A stretch of DNA of 42,109 nucleotides from Anaerolineae bacterium (GTDB taxonomy: Bacteria; Chloroflexota; Anaerolineae; Anaerolineales; Villigracilaceae): positions 1 to 42,109 of the forward strand of contig JASJYH010000013.1 of the NCBI GenBank assembly GCA_030123675.1, written 5' to 3'. This document shows, piece after piece, positions 32,698 through 40,239 of the stretch; positions within the stretch are counted from its first letter, which is position 1; every line of letters starts with the position of its first letter. The notes below the pieces were generated by a model, which worked only from the letters and a program-made list of their open reading frames with translations, searched no databases and was not told where the DNA came from. The translations under genes were made by a program, and so were the position numbers.

Positions 32698-33956
32698 GCG
32701 CTTTCAGTCGAGGCACTAGAAACGTATATCGTAATAAACCACGTGGTTTGGTGCTTATTCTAATTTTGGCGTTGTCAGTGGGGCTATTTGTGGGCCTGTC
32801 GCAAGCAACGCGGGCGCTCACTACGCAGACCAAAAACCTGACCCGGATTTTGGAAAATACAATTGAGGTGCGGAATGCGGGTGCCACCGGAATGGGTCAG
32901 GGAGTGGAACTGATCCCAGAACAAGATGTGGTTGGGGTCAAGACCGTTGAGCATATCAGTCAAATTGAAAAACAATTGCTGGTCCGCAATGTCTACTCGG
33001 AATATTTCCCCACAATATCCATCACCACTGGCAACGAACCTGGAAAACCGCTGCGAGTAGCCACCCATGGCGAACCTGCAGCGGTCAGGATTATCGCTGG
33101 ACGAGACTTTACCGAGCAAGATCAGGGACAAAACGTGGCAATTATAGGTCAGGTGTACGCAGAGAACCGCGATCTGACCGTTGGGGCTACTTTTTTGGAA
33201 CCGGGGGGAGAGAAAGCCCAGGCTGGAGGACAAGAGCTTGAGGCGGTAATCACCGAAATTGAAGTGGTCGGCATTTTCACCAGCAATTTTGCCTTTGGCG
33301 ACAACCAGGTTTTCCTGCCTCTGAAAACTGCCCAGCGGATATATGGTCTGGACGGCGGCATCAGTGTACTCTGGGTCACGGTCGATGAAATCGGCAACGT
33401 TGAGGCAGTCGAAACCGCTCTCCGAGATGAATTTGGTGGCACACGTGATGTTCTTACTGGACAATCAAAAGTGCGATTTGTTTCCCAGTCTTTTGATCGG
33501 ATATTAGTAATTGGCAAAATTTCTCTTCTGTTGTCACTGTTTGTAGGAGCATTGGTGGTGATTTTCACGATGGTGCTCACTACCCAGGAACGCATCAAAG
33601 AAATCGGCGTGCTTAAAGCTCTGGGCGCCTCTAATTGGGAAGTGGCCTTTCAATTTATTGTCGAAACCTCGACACTAGTCCTGGTTGGGAGTGTGCTTGG
33701 TCTGGCATCTTATAGCACCATCGGCCCAACGCTCATCAATAGCTTGCTGGGGCTTGATACCCAAACCGGTATTCAACCAGGCATTGAGATGGGGCTGGCC
33801 CCAGTTTCTTCGCTAGTCAGCATCGAATATACTTTACAACCATCTGTGATTGTCCTTACCTTGCTAGCTACCTTGGCGTTCGCAGTATTGGGAAGTCTTT
33901 ATCCGATATGGCGGGCGCTCAGTCTACCGCCCGCTGAGGCATTGCGTTATGAATAA
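32694..33956 (+). CDS. MacB/FtsX-type ABC transporter permease
   Basis: This 420-residue protein has four membrane helices: one near the N-terminus (about 18-40, GLVLILILALSVGLFVGLSQ) and three in the last third (about 277-302, 322-350 and 385-405). A large extracytoplasmic domain of the MacB_PCD type lies between them (EVRNAGATGMGQG...GGTRDVLTGQSK). The stretch TTQERIKEIGVLKALGASNW is the cytoplasmic coupling motif of FtsX/MacB permeases. Such permeases act with a LolD/MacB-like ATPase by mechanotransmission, often moving lipoproteins, peptides or lipids. It overlaps the PKD gene by 4 nt and the ATPase gene by 8 nt. Confidence 0.93.
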   Translation: MSAFSRGTRNVYRNKPRGLVLILILALSVGLFVGLSQATRALTTQTKNLTRILENTIEVRNAGATGMGQGVELIPEQDVVGVKTVEHISQIEKQLLVRNVYSEYFPTISITTGNEPGKPLRVATHGEPAAVRIIAGRDFTEQDQGQNVAIIGQVYAENRDLTVGATFLEPGGEKAQAGGQELEAVITEIEVVGIFTSNFAFGDNQVFLPLKTAQRIYGLDGGISVLWVTVDEIGNVEAVETALRDEFGGTRDVLTGQSKVRFVSQSFDRILVIGKISLLLSLFVGALVVIFTMVLTTQERIKEIGVLKALGASNWEVAFQFIVETSTLVLVGSVLGLASYSTIGPTLINSLLGLDTQTGIQPGIEMGLAPVSSLVSIEYTLQPSVIVLTLLATLAFAVLGSLYPIWRALSLPPAEALRYE

Positions 33957-34632
33957 CGATATTATTAGCCTCAAAGGTGTAACAAAAGAATTCAGACAAG
34001 GGGCAACAATTATCCATGCCCTCAAGGATATTACTTGGAACTTAAGTAATACCGGAAAAATGGTTGCAGTTGTGGGGCCATCGGGTAGTGGGAAAACCAC
34101 TTTCCTCAACTTGGTCGGAGCCTTGGACGTTCCCACGAGCGGCCAGGTGATTGTTGACGGCACCAACATCGCCGATTTGACCGAACGGGAACTCACCAAG
34201 TATCGGAGGGAAAAGGTGGGCTTTGTATTTCAAAACTATAATCTGATACCCAACCTGTCTGTGCTTGAAAACATAATGTTACCGATGGAATTTGCTCGAA
34301 CACCTAAAAGAGAAGCCCTGGCCCGTGCGCTTGGTTTTCTTGGTGATGTAAATTTGGAACACCGCCAAAAGCAGAAGCCCCCCACTCTTTCTGGTGGAGA
34401 GCAACAGCGGGTTGCTATTGCTCGGTCGTTGGCAAATGACCCTGATATCATCTTAGCTGACGAGCCGACCGGAAACCTCGATAGTCAAACAGGAGCAGAA
34501 ATTATAGGGCTTCTAAAAGGCCTTGCGCACAGCAAGAATAAAACGGTGATCATAATCACCCATGATGAAGGGATTGTCAAGATAGCCGATGAACACTTCA
34601 TGCTTCGAAATTCAAAACTCACTGAAGTTTGA
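33949..34632 (+). CDS. ABC transporter ATP-binding protein (LolD/MacB type)
   Basis: This 227-residue ATPase has Walker A GPSGSGKTTFLNLVGAL, a Q-loop VGFVFQNYNLIPNLSVLENI, the signature LSGGEQQRVAIARSL, Walker B IILADEPTGNLDSQTG and the H-loop VIIITHDEG. The ADEPTGNLD form is the LolD/MacB/FtsE subgroup. It pairs with the permease whose gene it overlaps by 8 nt. It is the fourth gene of the arsR-PKD-ABC run. Its product is cytoplasmic and energises the exporter. Confidence 0.96.
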   Translation: MNNDIISLKGVTKEFRQGATIIHALKDITWNLSNTGKMVAVVGPSGSGKTTFLNLVGALDVPTSGQVIVDGTNIADLTERELTKYRREKVGFVFQNYNLIPNLSVLENIMLPMEFARTPKREALARALGFLGDVNLEHRQKQKPPTLSGGEQQRVAIARSLANDPDIILADEPTGNLDSQTGAEIIGLLKGLAHSKNKTVIIITHDEGIVKIADEHFMLRNSKLTEV

Positions 34633-34731
34633 AAGGCAAAGACAGACGGGTTGGGGGCGTTTCTGCTTGCTTAGCAGCGAACATTAATCAAGTATACTGT
34701 GCACAATATTATCTCATCTTGACAAAACCTC

Positions 34732-35517
34732 ATGAAATCCATCATACGCTTGGCTGTTCTTTTGATCTTTGCAACATCCTGTGTTCCCGGCCCTACCACC
34801 ATTGCTCCTACTCCAACCGGTAGGCCTAACCCGACACCGATGGACGAGATGATCCATCCCACCCCCACACCCGGTGAGGCCTTACCTGCTACCATCGTGC
34901 CTCCGCCGGTTGAAATTTCCACGGAGGAGGGACAGGAACTAGCTGTTATTCAACAGTTATACGATCATTATTGGCCGGATCCGTTGATTTTGGTAAAGAA
35001 TCAGCCCACCACCCTATACGCAGTGACCGATGGGAGAGAGCACGTTAATCGTTGGACTATTGGCCCGTTTGCCGACGCACGTGATATGCTGCCTGGGCAA
35101 GTGTTTACATTTGCATTCTTCCCGGATAAAGTTGGAGTATTCGAGATTTTCAACGTAGGTCATAATTTTTCCGGCGATCTGATTGTTGCGGACAACTGTC
35201 TGGACGCAGAACAGCTCCGCATTGATCAAGGCGTACAAGCCTTCGCAATAATTCACAGTAGCGTCGATGGCCGCCTTTTTCCCGATACGATCACAGTACG
35301 AGTCGGCTTGCCTGTAACGCTATACCATTTTTCGGTGAGTGGCGAGCACTTAGTGAGCGTAGACTCCCTTGTGCCGGAGCCCATTCGTGTCCGACCCAAC
35401 AGTATTCCCCAAATGGAGTTCACGCCTGAACAGGTAGGAGAATACCCTATCATTCACGCGAACGACGATTTAGTCGGCTTGCTGGTGGTGAAAGAGTCTG
35501 CTTGCCCAGGCGCATGA
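34732..35517 (+). CDS. lipoprotein with two degenerate cupredoxin-like domains
   Basis: This 261-residue protein has an N-terminal signal with lipobox-like FATSC (Cys17), a Pro/Thr-rich linker (about 20-60), and two beta-rich repeats. Each repeat has a cupredoxin-style block: PGQVFTFAFFPDKVGVFEIF then NVGHNFSG, and SIPQMEFTPEQVGEYPIIHA then NDDLVG. In ordinary cupredoxins these positions hold Cys-x-His-x-Met copper ligands. Here the Cys and Met are missing, so type-1 copper binding is doubtful. It follows the ABC operon by 99 nt and precedes merR. It is probably anchored outside the membrane as a metal- or partner-binding protein (inference). Confidence 0.75.
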   Translation: MKSIIRLAVLLIFATSCVPGPTTIAPTPTGRPNPTPMDEMIHPTPTPGEALPATIVPPPVEISTEEGQELAVIQQLYDHYWPDPLILVKNQPTTLYAVTDGREHVNRWTIGPFADARDMLPGQVFTFAFFPDKVGVFEIFNVGHNFSGDLIVADNCLDAEQLRIDQGVQAFAIIHSSVDGRLFPDTITVRVGLPVTLYHFSVSGEHLVSVDSLVPEPIRVRPNSIPQMEFTPEQVGEYPIIHANDDLVGLLVVKESACPGA

Positions 35518-35666
35518 CACTAGCGACATCCGAAGGAGCCCAATCACTCACTACCCATTGAGAAATCCATCAATAAAAATTGCATCTGTAATTTGATTGA
35601 AATTAAAGCACTAAAGAGTCTCAACTTTAGGCTTAGCCCTCTAATCACTTTCTAATAAGCTAACAC

Positions 35667-35697
35667 TTGACATTCCACCTACTGGAGGCGAAAAAAT
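35667..35697 (+). promoter_or_regulatory. MerR-type promoter upstream of the merR gene
   Basis: A -35 TTGACA (35667-35672) is followed by a 19-nt spacer (35673-35691) holding a TTCCACCTACTGGAG imperfect dyad and a weak -10 AAAAAT (35692-35697). The unusual 19-nt spacing and dyad match the two stronger copies at 36200 and 37055. Upstream, CTAATCACTTTCTAATAA is shared with the copy at 37031-37048, so all three look like one regulon. Confidence 0.65.
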
Positions 35698-35728
35698 AGT
35701 ACCCTAATGATATGTATGGAGGATACAA

Positions 35729-36166
35729 ATGCATGACCTAAAGCAAATAGGTATAGTAGCAGAGGAGCTTGGGATCAACCCCAAGACAATCCGCTACTAT
35801 GAAGAAAGAGATTTGATCCCCCCAGCCCAACGCAACCAAACTGGCTACCGGGTTTACAACCAGGATGATATTGAACGAATTGCCTTTATCCTGCGTTCCC
35901 GCGATCTAGATTTCCCCCTTGATGATATTGGTGAAATCCTGGCTTTGCGAGAGAACGGAGAAGCCCCCTGCTTATATGTGAACGAATTGGTCGGTCACCG
36001 GATTTTGGACATTGATGCAAGAATTTCTGCCTTGCAACAATTAAAGGGCGAATTGGAAGAGATCCAAAAAGATTCCCAGGCTTTACCACGTAAAAACATC
36101 GTCGATAAAGATTGCATCTGTCAACTGATCGAAAATCAGAAATTACGAGAACAAAATATTCGATAG
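35729..36166 (+). CDS. MerR-family metal-responsive activator
   Basis: This 145-residue protein has the MerR winged helix (IGIVAEELGINPKTIRYYEE, GYRVYNQDDIERIAFI), the long dimer helix, and a C-terminal loop. Cysteines are at 81 (GEAPC), 129 and 131 (KDCICQL). MerR and ZntR use a Cys at about 79-82 plus loop cysteines for divalent ions (Hg, Zn, Pb), while CueR lacks that first Cys. So the sensor looks closer to the divalent type, although it sits beside Cu-type genes. A GGAGG-like site lies 7 nt before the ATG. Its own promoter and the two downstream ones have MerR spacing, so it very probably controls this island. Confidence 0.92.
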   Translation: MHDLKQIGIVAEELGINPKTIRYYEERDLIPPAQRNQTGYRVYNQDDIERIAFILRSRDLDFPLDDIGEILALRENGEAPCLYVNELVGHRILDIDARISALQQLKGELEEIQKDSQALPRKNIVDKDCICQLIENQKLREQNIR

Positions 36167-36199
36167 AAGTTCTTCTAATACGACTCTAATAAATTTCTC

Positions 36200-36230
36200 T
36201 TGCGTTTCCAGCTACTGGAAACTGTACAAT
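36200..36230 (+). promoter_or_regulatory. MerR-type promoter with perfect dyad (copy 1)
   Basis: The -35 TTGCGT (36200-36205) is followed by a 19-nt spacer and -10 TACAAT (36225-36230). GTTTCCAGCTACTGGAAAC (36204-36222) is a perfect 8-bp dyad with a 3-nt centre. MerR-family activators bind such 19-bp-spaced promoters and untwist them. The 36 nt from CTTGCG to TTATT are identical to the copy at 37054-37089. It drives the Met-rich lipoprotein gene at 36286. Confidence 0.9.
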
Positions 36231-36285
36231 TATTTTCAGACGTTGTTAGTCTAAGAAATTTTTATCATAAACAAAGGAGTTTAAT

Positions 36286-36867
36286 GTGAATATGAAAATT
36301 AATATCGTGATCTTTTCCTTAGGGGCGGCGGTTCTGTTCGGCGCGTGTTCTAGCATCCCGACTAGCGCACCTGCCACGGAAATAGCGACAGAAAGCAGTA
36401 TGGATAGCATGGGCATGGATAGCACCATGTCAAGTCAAGACTTTGCCCCTTTGGTTGGGGGAATCTATGAAGATGGTGAGGTGCTGTTTATCCACACAGA
36501 AATCTCCGACCCTGATGTTGCCACCCTTCTCACTGACATGATGGGCGGAGCGGTTGTTGTTCTGGTTCCCGAATTGGCAGAGGCACCTTCTGCGTTACTC
36601 GCTAATGTATATGTGTTCACTAATGGGCTAGAAGGTTTCGGCCCGTTTGGTTTTCAACAGGACATTTTTGATAGCGTGCCTGGTGATGATGGCTATCGTC
36701 CTCTTAGGGAAGTGAACTTGGTGGAATGGAATTCAGATGTCGAGCCACGTGAACTTAGATCTGTTGCAGATTTACTTTCGGCTGAAACCGATGGCGAAGT
36801 AACGATTACCCAATCAGGAATTGTGGTCAATATGCCCATCTTGTCCTGGCCTGATGGTACTCGTTAG
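36286..36867 (+). CDS. Met-rich extracytoplasmic lipoprotein of unknown fold
   Basis: This 193-residue protein has a lipoprotein signal with lipobox FGAC (Cys21), then a short linker with the Met-rich MDSMGMDSTM. The conserved-looking domain that follows begins FAPLVGGIYEDGEVLFIHTE, continues DMMGGAVVVLVPELAEAPSA and NVYVFTNGLEGFGPFGFQ, and ends VVNMPILSWPDGTR. I do not recognise a characterised function, though the compact repeated sequence style suggests a family of uncharacterised extracytoplasmic proteins. Methionine clusters often bind Cu(I) or Ag(I). A GTG at 36286 has GGAG 6 nt upstream. A nearby ATG at 36292 is possible. It is under a MerR-type promoter. Confidence 0.75.
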   Translation: MNMKINIVIFSLGAAVLFGACSSIPTSAPATEIATESSMDSMGMDSTMSSQDFAPLVGGIYEDGEVLFIHTEISDPDVATLLTDMMGGAVVVLVPELAEAPSALLANVYVFTNGLEGFGPFGFQQDIFDSVPGDDGYRPLREVNLVEWNSDVEPRELRSVADLLSAETDGEVTITQSGIVVNMPILSWPDGTR

Positions 36868-36882
36868 AAATATTTATTTTAC

Positions 36883-36981
36883 AGGACTTACGCAGTTGAG
36901 CCACATAATCAGATTTTAGAATTCGCAAACCTCTATATATGGGAATGAATTGTACTAATTTGACCGAACTGCATAAGTCCT
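36883..36981. mobile_element. 99-bp MITE-like element
   Basis: AGGACTTACGCAGTT (36883-36897) and AACTGCATAAGTCCT (36967-36981) are inverted ends that match at 14 of 15 positions. The ends resemble insertion-sequence termini of the GGACTTACGCA type. No ORF lies inside, and no flanking target duplication is obvious. It separates the lipoprotein gene from the ATPase promoter. Confidence 0.65.
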
Positions 36982-37054
36982 ATTCTATAAATTTCCTTGA
37001 AAATGGCAGATGATAGTATGAACAATTTCTAATCACGTTCTAATAAACTTACCC

Positions 37055-37085
37055 TTGCGTTTCCAGCTACTGGAAACTGTACAAT
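37055..37085 (+). promoter_or_regulatory. MerR-type promoter with perfect dyad (copy 2)
   Basis: The -35 TTGCGT (37055-37060), a 19-nt spacer with GTTTCCAGCTACTGGAAAC (37059-37077) and -10 TACAAT (37080-37085) repeat the 36200 promoter exactly. It drives the P1B ATPase gene. Upstream, CTAATCACGTTCTAATAA (37031-37048) is also shared with the copy at 35641. Confidence 0.92.
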
Positions 37086-37119
37086 TATTCTCAGATGATC
37101 ATTGTCTGAGAATAATTGT
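37081..37119 (+). promoter_or_regulatory. 15-bp perfect dyad overlapping the ATPase promoter and leader
   Basis: ACAATTATTCTCAGA (37081-37095) and TCTGAGAATAATTGT (37105-37119) are perfect inverted arms around a 9-nt loop. The left arm overlaps the -10 box and the predicted start of transcription at about 37092. So it can be a second operator or a leader hairpin just before the ribosome-binding site. The copy at 36222 has only a weak version. Confidence 0.75.
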
Positions 37120-37148
37120 TTACAAATGAAACTACTTTGGAGCTAAAA

Positions 37149-39578
37149 ATGAGTACAAAAAAGGCTGATAGGTTACAGGTCAAAATTGGGGGCATGTCGT
37201 GCTCATTCTGCACTACCACTATCAAGAAAGCCGTGGGGCGCATGGACGGCGTCAATGATGTACATGTCAGCCTGGCACATGAAGAAGCCTTGATTGAATA
37301 TGACCCTGCTCAACAGACCCCTACCACGCTACGTGACACCCTGCGCCAATTAGGATACACCGTACGTGATCCAGATAAGGTCAAAGCCTTTGAAGAACAA
37401 CAGGCTGAACTACAACATGCGCGCCTGCTGTTAATGTGGGCCGCCTCTTTTACGTTTGTTACCTTGGGGATCATGATTGCCCGTTGGACTGGGATACAGC
37501 AAGTCTGGTTCCGTCCGGTTATGATCGTTTTAGCGCTAACGACAGTATTTATTCCCGGTTTGCATATTTTGGTTATGGCAATCCAGTCCTTGCGCCGCAA
37601 CATTCTAAACCAACACGTTTTACTTGAGTTTGGTGCATTTGCGGGGATAATCGGTGGAACAATAGGCCTTTTCAATCCACAATTTCCTGCCGCCGATTTC
37701 TTCGCCGTAGCGACATTCATTACCACATACCACTTGCTCTCTGGCTGGACTTCACTCTTAGTGCGGACTCGGGCCTCGGAAGCAGTCAGCAAATTGCTTG
37801 ATCTCCAACCGGCTACGGCTCGGCTAGTTCATTCTGACGGCCATGAACAAGAAGTCAAAATTGAAGCCATAAAGCCGGGCGACAAAGTGCGCGTGCGCCC
37901 CGGGGAAGCTGTTCCGGTGGATGGCCGGGTTGTCTCCGGTTCCTCGGCGGTCAATGAGAGTTTGGTCACCGGCGAACCAATCCCGATTGAGAAATCCAAG
38001 GGAGATGAGGTCATAGGCGGATCGCTTAATCAAACTGGTTCCTTGATCGTTGAAGTAACCAAGGTTGGTGAAGAAGCTTTCCTGGCTCAAATAGCCCGCC
38101 AGATCGAAGAAGCCAGGGCTATGAAGCCAAACATTTTAGTAATAGTTGATCGGGTGTTGCAGTGGTATGTTCCTGGCGTATTGGCCTTTGTTGGTCTGGC
38201 TATCCTAATTTGGACGCTGGGCGCTTTTCTTGTCACCGGCCAAATGGATGTGATCCGAGCAATTTTCGCGGCACTTGCGGTGTTGGTGATGGGCTATCCC
38301 TGCGCTCTGGGTATGGCCTCACCATTGGCAATGATCCGAGGTGGGGGCGAGGCAGCTCGCAAAGGTATCCTAATGCGTAGCGGGGAAGTCTTCCAGGTTT
38401 TCAAAGATGTTCGGCAAATAGTCATAGATAAGACCGGAACCTTGACTCAAGGCAAACCGGTAGTTGTAGATGTAATTTCAGTGGATTCGAACGATTCTAC
38501 AAAGGTTTTGCGACTGGCCGCTAGTGCCGAGCAGGCTTCCGAACACCCACTAGCACGCGCGATCCTCGAGAGTGCCAAAGCGGATGATTTGAGCCTGGCT
38601 GAAAGTAAGGGCTTTTCCGCATCTCCCGGCAAGGGTATAGTTGCTACCGTTGAAGGCCTAACCATCCAAGTTGGCAGTCCCCAATGGCTGGCAGAAACTG
38701 AAAAAGTATCGGCAAAGATCGAAGAGCAAGTTGTGGCACAGGCGAACCTGGCTCGAACTGTAGTGGCTGTTGCAGCGGACGGGGTGCTAATTGGTCTGAT
38801 TGCGATTGCCGATGCTGTCAAGTCGGATGCAAAGGCTGCTATCCAGGGACTTCGAGATGCCGGCATTGAGCCTGTAATGCTTACCGGTGACAATTGGCAC
38901 ACTGCCAAGGCAGTAGCAGCCGAAGTAGGTATAAAAGAAGTCTTTGCGCAAGTGTTGCCTGGTGAAAAAGCAGCTAAGGTGCGTGAATTACAGACTGAAG
39001 GCTTTCGCGTGGCAATGGTAGGCGATGGGATCAACGACGCCCCGGCTCTTACCCAAGCAGACGTAGGCATTGCTATCGGAGCAGGCACAGATATCGCCAT
39101 TGAATCTGCCGACGTGGTCCTGGTCGGTGAGCGCTTGACTGCGGTGGTTGACGCCTTCTATATCGGGCGCTCCTCATACCGCAAGACGGTTCAGAATTTG
39201 TGGTTAGCGTTTACCTTCAACGGGATTGGCGTGCCACTAGCAGTCAGTGGCTTGGTGCCGCCGATATGGGCTATGGTAGCCATGGTCGCCAGCGTCAGTA
39301 CTGTGTTAGCAAACTCGTTTGGGGGCCAGCTGATCCCTAAACGTGCTCAACGAGAACCTGAGATTGCCACAGTCAGCTTGAACATTCCCACAATTCATTG
39401 CAATGGCTGTTTAGAGACAATCCAAACTGCTCTTTCTCACCATCCACAGATACAATCTTCAGAAGGAGATGTGGAACAAAAAACTGTGAGCGTGACCTTT
39501 AAACGAAACGGCTTCACCGAAGATGATATTCATGAAGCAATTACCAAAGTTGGCCACGTAGTTGGTCGGGAGGTTTGA
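37149..39578 (+). CDS. P1B-type heavy-metal ATPase, HMA domains at both ends, YPC motif
   Basis: This 809-residue P-type ATPase has an N-terminal HMA domain (GGMSCSFC, Cys18/Cys21) and eight membrane helices. The central motif is [14 protein letters not shown] (Tyr383-Pro-Cys385) where Cu ATPases have CPC. The actuator holds TGEP, and the catalytic DKTGTLT has Asp427. HP (SEHPLARAI), TGDN and [11 protein letters not shown] follow, and a second HMA lies at the C-terminus (HCNGC, Cys751/Cys754). Helices 7 and 8 carry FN(x4)P and MVASVS, close to the Cu-type YN(x4)P and MxxSS. The ATG at 37149 follows TTGGAG. A longer frame starts at TTG 37116, inside the dyad. It exports a soft metal, perhaps Cu(I) or another. 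Confidence 0.93.
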   Translation: MSTKKADRLQVKIGGMSCSFCTTTIKKAVGRMDGVNDVHVSLAHEEALIEYDPAQQTPTTLRDTLRQLGYTVRDPDKVKAFEEQQAELQHARLLLMWAASFTFVTLGIMIARWTGIQQVWFRPVMIVLALTTVFIPGLHILVMAIQSLRRNILNQHVLLEFGAFAGIIGGTIGLFNPQFPAADFFAVATFITTYHLLSGWTSLLVRTRASEAVSKLLDLQPATARLVHSDGHEQEVKIEAIKPGDKVRVRPGEAVPVDGRVVSGSSAVNESLVTGEPIPIEKSKGDEVIGGSLNQTGSLIVEVTKVGEEAFLAQIARQIEEARAMKPNILVIVDRVLQWYVPGVLAFVGLAILIWTLGAFLVTGQMDVIRAIFAALAVLVMGYPCALGMASPLAMIRGGGEAARKGILMRSGEVFQVFKDVRQIVIDKTGTLTQGKPVVVDVISVDSNDSTKVLRLAASAEQASEHPLARAILESAKADDLSLAESKGFSASPGKGIVATVEGLTIQVGSPQWLAETEKVSAKIEEQVVAQANLARTVVAVAADGVLIGLIAIADAVKSDAKAAIQGLRDAGIEPVMLTGDNWHTAKAVAAEVGIKEVFAQVLPGEKAAKVRELQTEGFRVAMVGDGINDAPALTQADVGIAIGAGTDIAIESADVVLVGERLTAVVDAFYIGRSSYRKTVQNLWLAFTFNGIGVPLAVSGLVPPIWAMVAMVASVSTVLANSFGGQLIPKRAQREPEIATVSLNIPTIHCNGCLETIQTALSHHPQIQSSEGDVEQKTVSVTFKRNGFTEDDIHEAITKVGHVVGREV

Positions 39579-39579
39579 G

Positions 39580-39705
39580 ATGCCAAATATTGAGCGGCGC
39601 AAAATGATGATCCAAAACTTGGATGAATTAACACAATACATGAACATACAAAGATCATCCCGGTGGTGTTACTATCGAGTAAACTTGAAGGCCCATGCTG
39701 ACTGA
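39580..39705 (+). CDS. possible 41-residue small protein
   Basis: A short frame begins ATGCCAAAT 1 nt after the ATPase stop and ends at 39705, overlapping the start of the membrane protein gene by 11 nt. The product (MPNIERRKMMIQNLDELTQY then MNIQRSSRWCYYRVN...) has no recognised family, is basic, and carries one Cys. GGGAGG about 8 nt upstream gives ribosome access. Its tight packing supports a real gene or a coupling leader, but codon evidence is thin. Confidence 0.35.
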   Translation: MPNIERRKMMIQNLDELTQYMNIQRSSRWCYYRVNLKAHAD

Positions 39706-40195
39706 ATTTCAATCCACCGTTTTTACCATCAAGACAATTATGCGAGAAAAGGTAATTTGGGTTAGCTCCATTCTATTGTTACCTTTGATAACCGCGTTAC
39801 TTTATTTGATACCTGTAATAAGCATTCCTGGAAATGACATCGTCTTCCAGTACCAGCTTTTTACTCCACCCGATTTTTTATTGCTTTTTATAGTAGCTGC
39901 TCTTGAAAGTCTATTGCTGGTAATGATGTTGTACTTATTCCGACAAAGGCATCTTGCGACCCTCAATCAAGGGTTTCTCGGTATTCTTAGTGGTATTCCG
40001 GTATTCCTTTTTGGAGCAAACTTCTGCCCAATGTGTTTGGCTGGCTTACTTGGAGTATTTGGGCCAGGGGTAGTGGCCTTTGCAGTTCAATATCGCTTAT
40101 GGGCCTTTTCGGGGTCAATAGGTATTCTTCTTTTTTCTCTCTATGCAACCTCAAGGAAGGTTCGGGGCGTTTGTGAGGAATGTAATCCCTTGTAA
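39695..40195 (+). CDS. small polytopic membrane protein with CPMC and CEEC motifs
   Basis: This 166-residue protein has four membrane segments: about 22-42, 62-84, 95-118 (IPVFLFGANFCPMCLAGLLG) and 122-150. Cys111 and Cys114 lie within or at the edge of the third helix, and Cys160/Cys163 lie in the tail GVCEECNPL. Paired cysteines inside a membrane helix plus a cytoplasmic tail pair resemble the logic of MerT-type metal uptake proteins, though no MerT sequence match is claimed. It lies between the P1B ATPase and the CopZ-like gene on one strand, so it probably passes a soft metal across the membrane. No characterised family recognised. Confidence 0.75.
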   Translation: MLTEFQSTVFTIKTIMREKVIWVSSILLLPLITALLYLIPVISIPGNDIVFQYQLFTPPDFLLLFIVAALESLLLVMMLYLFRQRHLATLNQGFLGILSGIPVFLFGANFCPMCLAGLLGVFGPGVVAFAVQYRLWAFSGSIGILLFSLYATSRKVRGVCEECNPL

Positions 40196-40239
40196 GATGT
40201 TGCCTAAATAATAACGTCCGTATGATAGGAGAAAAAATA

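Noticed and set aside
34629-34823. 64-residue frame overlapping the ABC ATPase stop and the cupredoxin-like lipoprotein start
   Set aside because: It overlaps the better supported lipoprotein gene by about 90 nt in another frame, has no family features and no fitting ribosome-binding site.
37116-37148. TTG start for the P1B ATPase, 11 codons upstream
   Set aside because: It lies within the right arm of the dyad and lacks a ribosome-binding site, whereas ATG 37149 follows TTGGAG. The HMA domain begins after the ATG.
38447-39100. 217-residue minus-strand frame inside the P1B ATPase
   Set aside because: It is an antisense shadow of a strongly conserved coding region. All motifs lie in the plus-strand frame.
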